Shown: positions 15,856-24,768, counted from the first letter of the stretch. The stretch: 64,000 nucleotides of DNA from an uncultured Gemmiger sp. (GCA_944386225.1 CALXAH010000005.1:62001-126000); one strand, 5' to 3'. Notes: generated by a model not told the origin, from the sequence alone. A program made the numbers and translations.

Positions 15856-17561
15856 CCATCCAGCAGGCAGGCGTACCAGTCCGCCCGCAGCGCCGCCGCG
15901 GTCAGGGTCATTTCCTGTTCATCGGGGGCGTCCTCCGGCAGGGGCACAGCCTCGGCAGTATGGGTGCGGGCATCGGCCAGCGCGGCCTCCAGCCCGCCTA
16001 CCCGGCACAGGTGTTCCCGGTCGGCCCGCACCTGCTGCCGCCAGCGGCGCAGCTGCCCGGCGGTAATAGTGTAGAGCAGCCGGGGATCCCCCAGCATCTC
16101 CTCGTCAAAGGCGGCGTACTCCCTGGCGCGGCGGGCGGCCTCGGCCGGGTCGGCCGGATACAGGCAGAGGCTGGTGGCCCGGGCGATATCCGCCTTGTCC
16201 TCCACGGCGCGGCGTGCGGTGCGCAGGTACCGCAGCCACATGGCCCAGTCCTCGTCGCCGTCGATGTCCTCCCGCATGCCGCCGTACTGCTCGAACAGCG
16301 CCCGGCGGAACATCCCGCCGGATACCGGGATGCGGCAGCGCACGCACAGATCCATCAGGGTGATGTGGTCAAACACCACCGGCCGCAGCCGGGCCGGGGC
16401 CAGTTCATAGGGATCGTTGGACACCACATCCGCCTCCAGCGCCATGGTGGAGGCCAGCACCAGATCGCAGTCCGGCCGGGCCACAAACCGGGCGGCCAGC
16501 TGCTCGATATGGTCGGGGTAGAAATAGTCGTCGTCATCCAGCAGGCAGAGCAGCGCCCCGTGGCTGCGGTTCATCCCCATGTTGGCCGCCTTGCCCCGGC
16601 CCACATGTTCGCCGGTGGCCCGGTAGTCGATCCGCAGGCCCGGAAACTCGGTGCGCAGCATCTCGCCGGCGGTGTCCTCCCCGTCCTCGGTAACCACCAC
16701 TTCAAAGTTCTGGTAGGTCTGATGGGTCAGGCTCTGCATGGCCCGGCGCAGGCTGGCCGGGCGGCTGTGGGTGCGCACAATCACGCTGACCAGCGGGCCG
16801 TTTGTACAGGGGGCGGTCAGCTCGTTGGGGCCCAGGTCGGCTTCCAGCGGGCCGCCCAGCGGAGAGGGCGATGTTTTGAAAAGCGCCCGATGGCCCAGCC
16901 GCCAGGCCAGCAGCGACCAGACCGCCAGCAGCTGCCGGGCCGCCGCCGGGGCCAGCACCCGGCGCACGCCGGGGTAATGGGCCGGACGGCGCACCGCCTG
17001 CCACAATTCCGCCTGGGCCCGCATGGCCGCACCGAAAGGCGCCCACTTGGCCGCCAGACGGGCTTTACCCAGCACTTCGTCCCGGTAGGCGTTCAGATCC
17101 TGCTCCGGCATACCGGGGGCCAGTGCCGCCGCGGCGGGCAGTGCCCGGATCACACCCTGGCTGCGCAGCCGGGCCGACAGATCCCGGCTGGCGGCAGGTT
17201 CCGGCAGGCGGGCGTCAAAACCGCCCGCCGCCAGAAAAGCCGACCGCCGCACCAGCAGGCAGCGGGCGGAGGCCCAGGGCAGTTCCAGGGTCAGCGGATG
17301 GGGAGCAGCGTCCCCCGGGGAGGGCAGCATCCGCGGAGCCAAGGCAACGGTATCCGGCCCGGCTTCGTCCAGCGCCGCGGCTACCGCCTCGCCAAAGCCT
17401 GCGGCAGGGGTCAGGTTCTCCTGCCAGAACAGCAGCCATTCCGCCCCGGCGTTTTCGGCCGCGGCGTTGCGCCCTGCCGGCAGGCAGACGGTGCGCCCGG
17501 GGGCAATCTGCCCGGTTTTGGCCGGGTCCTGTGTCACTACGATCCATTCCATCCGTTCCAT
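15852..17561 (-). CDS. Family 2 glycosyltransferase with an extra N-terminal domain
   Basis: The 569-aa protein carries a GT-A family 2 domain from about residue 255: VSVIVRTHSRPASLRRAMQS binds the nucleotide sugar and LLDDDDYFYPDH at about 338 holds the metal-binding DxD. The acceptor side includes DEDWAMWLRYL. Residues 1-200 look like a diverged GT-A fold (AEWLLFWQENLTPAAGF, VRRSAFLAAGGFD) without a clear DxD. There are no membrane segments, so it should act at the cytosolic face on a lipid- or protein-linked acceptor. The ATG at 17561 has AAAGGAG upstream. The adjacent genes are not glycan genes, so substrate and product are unknown. Confidence 0.8.
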   Translation of the reverse strand: MERMEWIVVTQDPAKTGQIAPGRTVCLPAGRNAAAENAGAEWLLFWQENLTPAAGFGEAVAAALDEAGPDTVALAPRMLPSPGDAAPHPLTLELPWASARCLLVRRSAFLAAGGFDARLPEPAASRDLSARLRSQGVIRALPAAAALAPGMPEQDLNAYRDEVLGKARLAAKWAPFGAAMRAQAELWQAVRRPAHYPGVRRVLAPAAARQLLAVWSLLAWRLGHRALFKTSPSPLGGPLEADLGPNELTAPCTNGPLVSVIVRTHSRPASLRRAMQSLTHQTYQNFEVVVTEDGEDTAGEMLRTEFPGLRIDYRATGEHVGRGKAANMGMNRSHGALLCLLDDDDYFYPDHIEQLAARFVARPDCDLVLASTMALEADVVSNDPYELAPARLRPVVFDHITLMDLCVRCRIPVSGGMFRRALFEQYGGMREDIDGDEDWAMWLRYLRTARRAVEDKADIARATSLCLYPADPAEAARRAREYAAFDEEMLGDPRLLYTITAGQLRRWRQQVRADREHLCRVGGLEAALADARTHTAEAVPLPEDAPDEQEMTLTAAALRADWYACLLDG

Positions 17562-17655
17562 CCGGTCTGTCTCCTTTACGGAACGCAAAGGCCCCGTTTT
17601 ACACTCTTTTTCTATTGTACGGACCACCGGACAGGCTGTCAACGGTACGGCGCAA

Positions 17656-17695
17656 AACGCCCGGTATGGCGCAGGGCCATACCGGGCGTTTTTTG
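17656..17695 (-). terminator. Terminator of the Fur-family gene
   Basis: AACGCCCGGTATGGC pairs with GCCATACCGGGCGTT and has A/T runs on both sides, so it can work in either direction. It follows the minus-strand fur stop. Confidence 0.85.
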
Positions 17696-17709
17696 CGTTG
17701 ATCCGACGT

Positions 17710-18093
17710 TCAGTTCTGTTCGGCGGCGCGGCAGTCGGCGCAGACGCCCACCAGGTTGACGCTGTACCATTCGATACGGGCGTCGGGGCAGGCGCGGCAG
17801 GCCTCGTCCAGGGCGGAACGCTCCAGCTGCACATCCACCACCCGGCCGCAGCTGCGGCAGAACAGATGGTCATGCTCCGCCAGGGTACGGTCGAACCGGT
17901 CCGCCTGGCCCGGAATGGTCACCCGGCGCAGACGGCCCATCTCCACCAATCCATTCAGGTTCCGGTACACGGTGCCCAGGCTGAGGCCGGGGCACTGGGG
18001 CCGCAGAGCCGAATAGATCTGCTCGGCGGTGGGGTGGTCGCAGCGGGCCAGCACCTGATTGAGCACCAGCTCCCTCTGTCTGGAATATCGCAT
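17710..18093 (-). CDS. Fur-family metalloregulator (Fur/PerR type)
   Basis: The 127-aa repressor has a winged HTH (HPTAEQIYSALRP, LSLGTVYRNLNGLVEMG), a dimerisation domain with AEHDHLFCRSCGRV and a terminal CADC, giving the structural Cys4 zinc site. The Fur family includes iron (Fur), peroxide (PerR) and zinc (Zur) sensors. The short DNA-binding region and HDHLFC context resemble PerR or Fur of Firmicutes, but the subtype cannot be fixed. AAGGAG precedes the ATG. The AT-rich upstream region (about 18110-18165, with TATTACTATTAAT on the minus strand) is a plausible self-operator. Confidence 0.85.
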   Translation of the reverse strand: MRYSRQRELVLNQVLARCDHPTAEQIYSALRPQCPGLSLGTVYRNLNGLVEMGRLRRVTIPGQADRFDRTLAEHDHLFCRSCGRVVDVQLERSALDEACRACPDARIEWYSVNLVGVCADCRAAEQN

Positions 18094-18198
18094 ATCCTTC
18101 TCCTTACATAATCATTGGAAAAATCTTCTACGAATTAATAGTAATAGTTTTCAGTTATTTTGTCAAGTGCCCAAAACCAGGAAATATTTTCCACATGC

Positions 18199-18234
18199 AA
18201 AAAACACCCCATGCCGGAAACCGGCACAGGGTGC
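18199..18234 (-). terminator. Terminator of rarA
   Basis: On the minus strand CACCC..TGCCGG and CCGGCA..GGGTG form a stem with a TTTC loop, followed by TTTTTTG. The rarA stop is 15 bases upstream. Confidence 0.85.
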
Positions 18235-18248
18235 AAAGGAGCAGCGGT

Positions 18249-19523
18249 TCAGCGTCCGCCGCCGTTCTTGATACGTTCCCAGTAGGCGCGGGCGGCCTGC
18301 TCGTTTTTGTTGTCGGCAAACTCGTAATACTTTGTGCCCGCCAGGGCGTCCGGGAGATACTGCTGGGCCACCCAGCGGTTGGGATAGCTGTGGGGGTACA
18401 GGTAGTTCTGGCCTTTGACCGCCGCGTCCTCCCCGTCGAAGTGCTTGTTCTGCAGCTGCCGGGGAATGGGGCCGCTTTTGCCCCGGCGGATATCGTCCCA
18501 GGCAGCGTCCAGCGCCAGATAGCCGCTGTTGGACTTGGGACTGGTGGCCACCAGGATCACCGCGTCGGCCAGCGGGATGCGGGCCTCGGGCAGGCCCAGC
18601 ATGGTGGCGGCGTCCACCGCGGCCTTGACGATGGGGATGATCTGGGGATAGGCCAGGCCCACGTCCTCGCAGGCACAGACCATCAGCCGGCGGCAGGCGC
18701 TGATCAGATCCCCCGCTTCCAGCAGACGGGCCAGGTAGTGCACCGCCGCGTCCGGGTCGGAGCCGCGCATGGATTTCTGGTAGGCGGAGAGGATGTCATA
18801 ATGGTCGTCCCCGTCCCGGTCGTACCGCATGGCGGTGCGGCGGGCCACCTGCTGCACCATATCCAGATGGATACGGCGCACCCCTTCCTCCTCCGGGGCC
18901 GCGGCCACCGCGAACTCCAGGCAGCCCAGCGCCTTGCGCATATCGCCGCCGGCGCTCTGGGCCAGGTAGTCCAGCGCGTCCTCGTCGGCCTGCAGGGGCA
19001 CACCGTCCTCCTGCTCCAGCCGGGCCACCGCGTTGTTCAGGCCGGTGCGGATATCCGCCGGGTTCAGGGCCTTGAACTCAAACACCGTGCAGCGGGAGAG
19101 CAGGGCGTTGTAGATATAAAAATAGGGGTTCTCGGTGGTGGAGGCGATCAGGGTGACCGAGCCATCCTCAATGCACTCCAGCAGGCTCTGCTGCTGCTTC
19201 TTGTTCAGGTACTGGATCTCGTCCAGATAGAGCAGCAGGCCCTTGGCGCTTTGCAGGGTACCGATCTCCGCCAGCACCGCCTTGATATCGCTGGTGGAGG
19301 CGCTGGTGCCGTTGAGCTTGTGCAGCCGCATACCGCTGTTTTCGGCAATGATCCGGGCCACGGTGGTTTTGCCGCAGCCGGAGGGGCCGTAAAAGATCAT
19401 GTTGGGCACCCGGCCGCTTTCCAGCGTGCGGCGGAATACCTTGCCCGGGGCCAGCAGGTGCTGCTGGCCGCATACCTCCGCCAGGGTGCGGGGGCGCAGC
19501 CGCTGGGCCAGAGGCTCAGCCAT
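18249..19523 (-). CDS. rarA: RarA/MgsA replication-associated recombination ATPase
   Basis: The 424-aa AAA+ clamp-loader-like ATPase acts at stalled replication forks. Seen are Walker A GPSGCGKTT at about residue 47, Walker B LLLYLDEIQYLNKKQQ and the sensor region ASTTENPYF. The C-terminal MgsA tetramerisation domain has SMRGSDPDAAVHYLARLLEAG, a family hallmark, and LGLPEARIPLADAVI. The ATG at 19523 sits inside the end of the esterase gene (8-base overlap ATGGCTGA). The frame extends further upstream but only through the esterase gene, so the shorter start is preferred. The length equals the family norm. Confidence 0.93.
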   Translation of the reverse strand: MAEPLAQRLRPRTLAEVCGQQHLLAPGKVFRRTLESGRVPNMIFYGPSGCGKTTVARIIAENSGMRLHKLNGTSASTSDIKAVLAEIGTLQSAKGLLLYLDEIQYLNKKQQQSLLECIEDGSVTLIASTTENPYFYIYNALLSRCTVFEFKALNPADIRTGLNNAVARLEQEDGVPLQADEDALDYLAQSAGGDMRKALGCLEFAVAAAPEEEGVRRIHLDMVQQVARRTAMRYDRDGDDHYDILSAYQKSMRGSDPDAAVHYLARLLEAGDLISACRRLMVCACEDVGLAYPQIIPIVKAAVDAATMLGLPEARIPLADAVILVATSPKSNSGYLALDAAWDDIRRGKSGPIPRQLQNKHFDGEDAAVKGQNYLYPHSYPNRWVAQQYLPDALAGTKYYEFADNKNEQAARAYWERIKNGGGR

Positions 19524-20364
19524 GGGCCATCCCCTCCCCTCGGGTGACCGGGGCGGTCCAGGCGGCGTGCACCTGGTCGGCGTAGCCGGGGTTAATGAAC
19601 CGGTCGATGGCGTACACCAGGCTGCGATCCCACACGTCCCATTCGTGACCGCCGTCCCATTCCATCCAGCCGAAGTCCAGCGGCAGTTTCTCCCATGCCT
19701 CCCGCAGGGCCACGTTCTGGTTGTAGATGTAGTAGGGCTCAAAATCCTGCTTGCCCACCGTGCAGAACAGCCGGGGCTGCTGACCGGCGGGCAGGGCGCT
19801 GACCTCCCGGGCCAGGGCAAACAGATCCGCCTGCCGGGGCAGCTCGTTCACGGTGCCGAACACCGGCCCGAATACCTGCTGCACCAGCGGGTTGACGGTG
19901 CGGGCTTCCAGCATCATGCCCACGTGCACGCAGCCGGAGAAACTGGCCGCGGCCGCGTACCGGTCCGGATTGCGCAGCGCCAGAAGCAGCGCCCCGTAGC
20001 CGCCCATGCTCAGCCCGAAGATGAAGTTTTTCTCCCGCTCCGTGGGCAGGCGGAAGTTCCGGGCCAGCAGTTCGGGCAGTTCCCGGGTCAGCCAGGTCTG
20101 CCAGGCGGGGCCGGCGGCCATATCCTGATAGAAGGAGTTGGACGCGTCCGGCATCACCAGGGCCAGGTTGTTGTCCTTGGCATAGCGCACAGCGGCGGTA
20201 TTCTCCAGCCAGCAGTCGCAGTTGTTGCTGTAGCCGTGCAGCAGGGTCACCACACCGGCCACCTGCCGGCTGGTGTTGGCGGTCTGGTCGGTGGGCAGGA
20301 AGATCTTGACCTCGGTCACCGTGACCATCGCCTCGCTGCGGAATTTACAGGTAAGCATCGCCAT
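19516..20364 (-). CDS. Alpha/beta-hydrolase esterase (EstA / S-formylglutathione hydrolase-like)
   Basis: The 282-aa serine esterase has the nucleophile elbow GLSMGGYGA near residue 148, an oxyanion segment TLLHGYSNN, and a C-terminal GGHEWDVWD holding the catalytic His. The fold resembles tributyrin esterases and acetylxylan or feruloyl esterases of gut Firmicutes. No signal peptide is visible, so it likely acts in the cytosol on short acyl esters such as deacetylation products of imported glycans. It is coupled to rarA by an 8-base overlap. The two functions are unrelated, so this is probably simple co-transcription. Confidence 0.82.
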   Translation of the reverse strand: MAMLTCKFRSEAMVTVTEVKIFLPTDQTANTSRQVAGVVTLLHGYSNNCDCWLENTAAVRYAKDNNLALVMPDASNSFYQDMAAGPAWQTWLTRELPELLARNFRLPTEREKNFIFGLSMGGYGALLLALRNPDRYAAAASFSGCVHVGMMLEARTVNPLVQQVFGPVFGTVNELPRQADLFALAREVSALPAGQQPRLFCTVGKQDFEPYYIYNQNVALREAWEKLPLDFGWMEWDGGHEWDVWDRSLVYAIDRFINPGYADQVHAAWTAPVTRGEGMAHG

Positions 20365-20391
20365 CTTGATTCACCTTTTATCGCTTGGTTC

Positions 20392-20429
20392 AAAACGCCG
20401 CGCGGGCCACAAACGGCGCCGCGCGGCGG
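20392..20429 (-). terminator. Terminator of glyA
   Basis: A GC-rich stem (CGCCGCGCGG... on both arms) is followed on the minus strand by TTTTGAACC, just downstream of the glyA stop at 20435. Confidence 0.65.
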
Positions 20430-20434
20430 ACGGA

Positions 20435-21688
20435 TCATTCGTACAGGGGGAACCGGGCCACCAGATCGGCCACACGGGCGGTCACATCCTCTTTGCGGGC
20501 CTCGAAGTCGTGGATGCAGTCGGCGATGCAGCCGGCGATCACATCCATCTCGGCGGGGCCCATGCCCCGGGTGGTGACGGCGGGGGTGCCCACCCGCACG
20601 CCGCTGGTGATGAAGGGGCTGCGCTTCTCGCCGGGCACGGTGTTCTTGTTGGCGGTGATGTGCACCTCGTCCAGGTTGTGCTCCAGCTCCTTGCCGGTGC
20701 ACTCCTCCTCCGACAGGTCAATCAGCATCAGGTGGTTGTCGGTGCCGCCGCTGACCAGCTTGACGCCCCGGTCGGTCAGACCCTTGGCCAGAGCCTGGGC
20801 GTTCTCCACCACGCGGCGGGCGTAGTCGGCAAATTCGGGCTTCAGCGCCTCCCCGAAGCAGACCGCCTTGGCCGCGATCACATGCTCCAACGGGCCGCCC
20901 TGGGTGCCCGGGAAGATCGCCTTGTTGATCTTCTTGGCGATCTCCTCGTTGTTGGTCAGGATCAGGCCGCCCCGGGGCCCGCGCAGGGTCTTGTGGGTGG
21001 TGGTGGTGACCACGTCCGCCCACTCCACCGGATTCTGGTGCTGGCCGCCGGCCACCAGACCGGCAATGTGGGCCATATCCACCATCAGCAGCGCGCCCAC
21101 CTCATGGGCGATGTCGGCAAAGATGTCAAAGCGGATGGCGCGGCAGTAAGCGGAGGCCCCGGCCACGATCATCTTGGGCTTGCATTCCCGGGCCAGAGCG
21201 CGCACCGCGTCGTAGTCGATGAAGCCGTTCTCGTCCACCCCGTAGGAAACAAAATGGTAGTTCTTGCCGGACATGTTCACCGGGCTGCCGTGGGTCAGGT
21301 GCCCGCCCTGGGACAGGTCCATGCCCAGGATGGTGTCGCCCAGTTCCAGCAGGCCGAAGTAGACCGCCAGGTTGGCCTGGGCGCCGGAATGGGGCTGCAC
21401 GTTGGCGTATTTCGCGCCGAACAGCTTGCAGGCCCGGTCGATGGCCAGCTGCTCCACCTGATCCACCCAGACACAGCCGCCGTAGTACCGGTGGGCGGGA
21501 TAGCCCTCGGCGTACTTGTTGGTGAGCACGCTGCCCATAGCGGCCATCACCGCCGGGCTGACGATATTCTCGCTGGCGATCAGCTCGATGTTCTCCCGCT
21601 GGCGGGTGAGCTCCCGGTTCATGGCGGCGGCCACTTCCGGGTCGCTCTGGGCCACAAAGCCGATGGTGTCAATCATATCCTTGAACAT
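20435..21688 (-). CDS. glyA: Serine hydroxymethyltransferase
   Basis: The 417-aa PLP enzyme interconverts serine and glycine with tetrahydrofolate and is the main source of one-carbon units. The motif [14 protein letters not shown] holds the PLP-binding lysine. [28 protein letters not shown] and [17 protein letters not shown] are further family blocks. I chose the ATG at 21688 because GAGAGG lies about 9 bases upstream of it; an ATG at 21697 is too close to that site. The length fits the family exactly. It has its own promoter and terminator and no folate genes beside it. Confidence 0.96.
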   Translation of the reverse strand: MFKDMIDTIGFVAQSDPEVAAAMNRELTRQRENIELIASENIVSPAVMAAMGSVLTNKYAEGYPAHRYYGGCVWVDQVEQLAIDRACKLFGAKYANVQPHSGAQANLAVYFGLLELGDTILGMDLSQGGHLTHGSPVNMSGKNYHFVSYGVDENGFIDYDAVRALARECKPKMIVAGASAYCRAIRFDIFADIAHEVGALLMVDMAHIAGLVAGGQHQNPVEWADVVTTTTHKTLRGPRGGLILTNNEEIAKKINKAIFPGTQGGPLEHVIAAKAVCFGEALKPEFADYARRVVENAQALAKGLTDRGVKLVSGGTDNHLMLIDLSEEECTGKELEHNLDEVHITANKNTVPGEKRSPFITSGVRVGTPAVTTRGMGPAEMDVIAGCIADCIHDFEARKEDVTARVADLVARFPLYE

Positions 21689-21740
21689 AGTTCCCATCCT
21701 CTCTCGGTCATAATGTCGGGCCGGGCCCGTGACTGCTTCT

Positions 21741-21770
21741 ATTATACCGCGCCCGGCAGCAGAAAAACAA
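21741..21770 (-). promoter_or_regulatory. Promoter of glyA
   Basis: On the minus strand TTGTTT (21770-21765) and TATAAT (21746-21741), spacing 18 bp, lie about 50 bases upstream of the start. Confidence 0.65.
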
Positions 21771-21778
21771 GACCGCCC

Positions 21779-21808
21779 TTGCCAGCCTGCCCCGAAGCGT
21801 GGTAAAAT
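21779..21808 (+). promoter_or_regulatory. Promoter of nth
   Basis: TTGCCA (21779-21784) and TAAAAT (21803-21808), spacing 18 bp, are divergent from the glyA promoter. Confidence 0.6.
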
Positions 21809-21847
21809 AGGAAAGAATCTCACAAATGCCGTCGGGAGGGCAGAACA

Positions 21848-22504
21848 ATGACAAAGAAACAACGGGCGCTGGAGGTTATCCGGCGGCTGAAAGAAGAATA
21901 TCCGCTGGCGGAATGCACCCTGGACTACGACCATGCCTGGCAGCTGCTGGTGGAGGTACGGCTGGCCGCCCAGTGCACCGATGCCCGGGTAAACATCGTG
22001 GTGCAGGATCTGTTTGCCAAATATCCGGGCATCGAGCCGCTGGCCGAGGCCACGCCGGAGGAGATCGAGGAGATCGTGCGCCCCTGCGGGCTGGGCCGCA
22101 GCAAGGCCCGGGACATCAGCGCCTGCATGCGGATGCTGCGGGACGAGTTCGGCGGCAAGGTGCCGGATACCATGGAGGAGCTGCTGCGCCTGCCGGGTGT
22201 GGGCCGCAAGAGCGCCAATCTGGTGCTGGGGGACGTGTTCGGCAAGCCGGCCATCGTGACCGATACCCACTGCATCCGGCTGTGCAACCGCATCGGCCTG
22301 GTGGACGATCTGAAAGACCCGAAAAAGGTGGAGATGGCTCTGTGGAAGATCATCCCCCCGGAGGAGGGCAGCGATCTGTGCCACCGGTTTGTGCTGCACG
22401 GCCGGGCGGTGTGCGACGCCCGCAAGCCCAACTGTGCGGCCTGCCGCCTGAAAGAAGTCTGCCGCACCGGGGCCAAGGCTGTTCCGGCCAAAGCGGACGG
22501 TTGA
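21848..22504 (+). CDS. nth: Endonuclease III (DNA glycosylase/AP lyase)
   Basis: The 218-aa enzyme excises oxidised pyrimidines and nicks the abasic site. The helix-hairpin-helix [14 protein letters not shown] contains the catalytic lysine, and [13 protein letters not shown] contains the catalytic aspartate. The C-terminal 4Fe-4S loop C-x6-C-x2-C-x5-C is visible as [17 protein letters not shown]. The length is typical. GGGAGGGCAGAACA precedes the ATG. The thiT promoter overlaps its stop codon, so there is little space for an nth terminator. Confidence 0.96.
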   Translation: MTKKQRALEVIRRLKEEYPLAECTLDYDHAWQLLVEVRLAAQCTDARVNIVVQDLFAKYPGIEPLAEATPEEIEEIVRPCGLGRSKARDISACMRMLRDEFGGKVPDTMEELLRLPGVGRKSANLVLGDVFGKPAIVTDTHCIRLCNRIGLVDDLKDPKKVEMALWKIIPPEEGSDLCHRFVLHGRAVCDARKPNCAACRLKEVCRTGAKAVPAKADG

Positions 22505-22529
22505 CAAATTTGCTTTACCGCGCTATACT
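22501..22529 (+). promoter_or_regulatory. Promoter of the thiT riboswitch transcript
   Basis: TTGACA (22501-22506) and TATACT (22524-22529), spacing 17 bp. The -35 overlaps the nth stop codon, and the transcript would start just before the riboswitch. Confidence 0.85.
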
Positions 22530-22545
22530 GTCTGCGGACATAAAA

Positions 22546-22641
22546 ACAGGGGCGCTGGGGGCCATCCCCGGCTGAGATCAGGGCAAATCGCAGCCCTGGG
22601 TCACCTTGAACCTGATCCGGGTAATGCCGGCGTAGGGAGTT
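22546..22641 (+). promoter_or_regulatory. TPP riboswitch (THI element)
   Basis: The conserved THI-box elements appear in order: GGCTGAGATC near 22570, CCTTGAACCTGATC at 22604-22617 and GGGTAATGCCGGCGTAGGGA at 22619-22638. The ends AGGGGCGC and GCGTAGGGAGT close helix P1. It binds thiamine pyrophosphate. A terminator hairpin 20 bases downstream and the thiamine transporter gene behind it indicate an OFF switch acting on transcription. Confidence 0.95.
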
Positions 22642-22662
22642 TGAGGATATACGCATTTCGTG

Positions 22663-22701
22663 CGCCTGTGTATGTGTTTCGCATACGCAGGCGTTTTGTT
22701 T
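22663..22701 (+). terminator. Riboswitch-controlled terminator before thiT
   Basis: CGCCTGTGTATG (22663-22674) pairs with CATACGCAGGCG (22682-22693, one G-U pair), followed by TTTTGTTTT. It lies between the TPP aptamer and thiT, where ligand binding would favour its formation. Confidence 0.9.
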
Positions 22702-22747
22702 TGCGGGTTTTTATGGCCGGAATCTTGAAAAAGTGAGGAACCGAATC

Positions 22748-23377
22748 ATGACCAAACAGTATTCCCGCACCCGCACCATGGTGGAAGGCGCCATCATGCT
22801 GGCCCTGGCCAGCGTGCTGAGCATGATCCCCCTGTACAGCCTGCCCCACGGCGGCACCATCACGGTGGTGAGCACCCTGCCCATCATCCTGTTCAGCCTG
22901 CGCCATGGCGTGCGCTGGGGCCTGGGCGTGGGCTTTGTCCACAGCCTGCTGCAGCTGGTGTTCTTCGGCGGCATTGAAAACCTGGCCTACTGCCAGACCC
23001 TGGGCGCCCAGATCGGCTGCATCCTGCTGGACTACGTGCTGGCCTACACCCTGCTGGGCCTGGCCTGGCTGATCGCCAAGCCCTTCAAGAAGCGGGTGCT
23101 GGGCGTGGGCGTTGCCACCGTGGTGGTAAGCCTGATCCGTTACCTGTGCAGCTTCCTGTCCGGCTATGTGGTCTGGAAGGATTACGACTACGCCTTTGAG
23201 TGGATGACCAACTTCGGCTGGGGCCAGGCCATCGCCAGCATGGGCGAGAACGCGCTGTGCTGGCTGTACAGCGGCGTTTACAACGGCACCTACATGATCC
23301 CCGAAGCCATCCTGACCACCGTGGTGGCGGTGGTTCTCTGCCTGACCGTTCCCATGATGTTCCAAGAGCAGAAATAA
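22748..23377 (+). CDS. thiT: ThiT, thiamine-binding S component of an ECF transporter
   Basis: The 209-aa membrane protein has about six hydrophobic helices and ThiT-like segments (MVEGAIMLALASVLSMIP, LPIILFSLRHGVRWG, WKDYDYAFEWM with aromatic ligand residues, GVYNGTYMIPE). ThiT binds thiamine with high affinity and shares the EcfA/EcfA'/EcfT energising module, which is not encoded here. The ATG at 22748 has GTGAGGA upstream. Control by the TPP riboswitch confirms the substrate assignment independently of similarity. Imported thiamine would be pyrophosphorylated by enzymes outside the window. Confidence 0.95.
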   Translation: MTKQYSRTRTMVEGAIMLALASVLSMIPLYSLPHGGTITVVSTLPIILFSLRHGVRWGLGVGFVHSLLQLVFFGGIENLAYCQTLGAQIGCILLDYVLAYTLLGLAWLIAKPFKKRVLGVGVATVVVSLIRYLCSFLSGYVVWKDYDYAFEWMTNFGWGQAIASMGENALCWLYSGVYNGTYMIPEAILTTVVAVVLCLTVPMMFQEQK

Positions 23378-23393
23378 GCCGTTCCGTTTTTTA

Positions 23394-23424
23394 CCCCCGC
23401 GCCCGGTGCGCGGGGGCTTTTTTG
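23394..23424 (+). terminator. Terminator of thiT
   Basis: CCCCCGCGC and GCGCGGGGG form a stem followed by CTTTTTTG, 16 bases after the stop. Confidence 0.9.
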
Positions 23425-23536
23425 CGCCATTTGGGCCCCGGCAACCGCTGGTTGCGGGTTTGGAAAGGGGGGATGGTGGCCAGATTTTGCCCGGCATGGT
23501 ATACTGAAACCAACAAATCCAAGGAGGATCCGATCC

Positions 23537-24751
23537 ATGACCAACCGCGAAACACCGGCCACCATCGGCCAGCGCATTCTGGCGCTGCGCCGGGCGGCGG
23601 GCATGAGCCAGGAGGCTCTGGCCGCCGCCGTGGGGGTAAGCCGTCAGGCCCTGGGCAAGTGGGAAGCCGACCAGTCTCTGCCCGGGCTGGACAACCTGCT
23701 GGCCCTGGCCGAAGCCCTGCACACCAGCTGCGACGAACTGCTGACCGGGCGGCCGCTATCCCCGGAGCAGCCCCCCGCCCCGTCCCTCTCTGCCGAGGGG
23801 ATGCAGGCACTGCTGGATGCCCGGGAAACCCGGGAGACCAAACGCCGCCGGATAAGCCTGGCGGCGGGCGGCGGCGTGGCCCTGGTGCTGGCGGCAGCAT
23901 TGCTGTGCGTGGGATTGTATGCCGGCAGCCGCATGGATGACCTGCAAAACCGCATTGACGGGGTGAACGGCCAGGTGGCCTGGATGCAGAGCACCCTGCA
24001 GGCCCAGGTGGATTCCATGACAAACCGAGTGCAGACCATGCTGGACGAGCAGAATTCCCTGGCCGCGGGTGAGAGCCACAGCTATTCCAACTGGGAATCC
24101 GATACCCGCACCCTGCTGCTCACCGCCCGGGTGACTGCCAAGCAGAGCGTGCCGGGGGCCAGCGCCCGGCTGATTGTAACCGCCACCTACCCAACCGACA
24201 CTCACAGCGCGGTAACGCTGGAGATGACCGACGAGGGCGGCGGGGTGTTCGCCGTGTCCGGCCGGGTGCCCACCGCTGATGAGCTGACCGCCACTTTCCA
24301 GCTGGAAAGCCCGGATGGCACGGTACAGAACCAGCAGCTGTGGAGTGATTACGCCCCTCACGGGCAGTTTGAACCGATCATGGAGCTGGGCAGCGGCATT
24401 GACGGCCAGCTTATCCGGTTTGAAACACAAAACGGCCAGATCCGGTTTAGCGGCGATGTGGGGCTGAGCCTGGGGGCCACCGAGTATGCCTGGCCGGTAG
24501 AAGCCGAAATGCGGCTGGAGATTGGCGGGCAGGTGGTGGAGACCTATCCTCTGACGGATCTGGAAGAGGACTTCCAAGTCGCCCAGAATCCAGACGACGG
24601 ACGATCCGAACTTGCCATCGGTGCAACCATCACCTTTTTCTGGACACCCCAGGCCCACCCCTGGGAAGCGGATCAGTCGGTAATCATCACCGCCCGGGTA
24701 GTGGACAGCCAGGGCAACGTGTATGAACGACAGATGGATCTGATCTCGTGA
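23537..24751 (+). CDS. Membrane-anchored XRE-type HTH protein with extracellular domain
   Basis: The 404-aa protein begins with a Cro/C1-type HTH (residues ~9-65, MSQEALAAAVGVSRQALGKW). A charged linker (KRRR) leads to one membrane helix (about 110-130, LAAGGGVALVLAAALLCVGL), then a short coiled-coil-like segment (DDLQNRIDGVNGQVAWMQST) and ~230 residues of beta-rich ectodomain rich in Thr, Val and Gly. The topology suggests a one-component signal transducer that binds DNA inside and senses something outside. The ectodomain family is not one I recognise. AAGGAGGATCC precedes the ATG at 23537. It is a single-gene transcript closed by a strong terminator. Confidence 0.8.
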   Translation: MTNRETPATIGQRILALRRAAGMSQEALAAAVGVSRQALGKWEADQSLPGLDNLLALAEALHTSCDELLTGRPLSPEQPPAPSLSAEGMQALLDARETRETKRRRISLAAGGGVALVLAAALLCVGLYAGSRMDDLQNRIDGVNGQVAWMQSTLQAQVDSMTNRVQTMLDEQNSLAAGESHSYSNWESDTRTLLLTARVTAKQSVPGASARLIVTATYPTDTHSAVTLEMTDEGGGVFAVSGRVPTADELTATFQLESPDGTVQNQQLWSDYAPHGQFEPIMELGSGIDGQLIRFETQNGQIRFSGDVGLSLGATEYAWPVEAEMRLEIGGQVVETYPLTDLEEDFQVAQNPDDGRSELAIGATITFFWTPQAHPWEADQSVIITARVVDSQGNVYERQMDLIS

Positions 24752-24768
24752 TGTTCTTTACAGCAGAT

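Noticed and set aside
18195-19547. Long plus-strand frames opposite rarA, glyA, rel, recJ and other minus-strand genes
   Set aside because: High GC leaves the antisense frame open over long stretches; the products are His/Gln/Gly-rich, match no family and lack start sites, while the opposite strand encodes clear enzymes.
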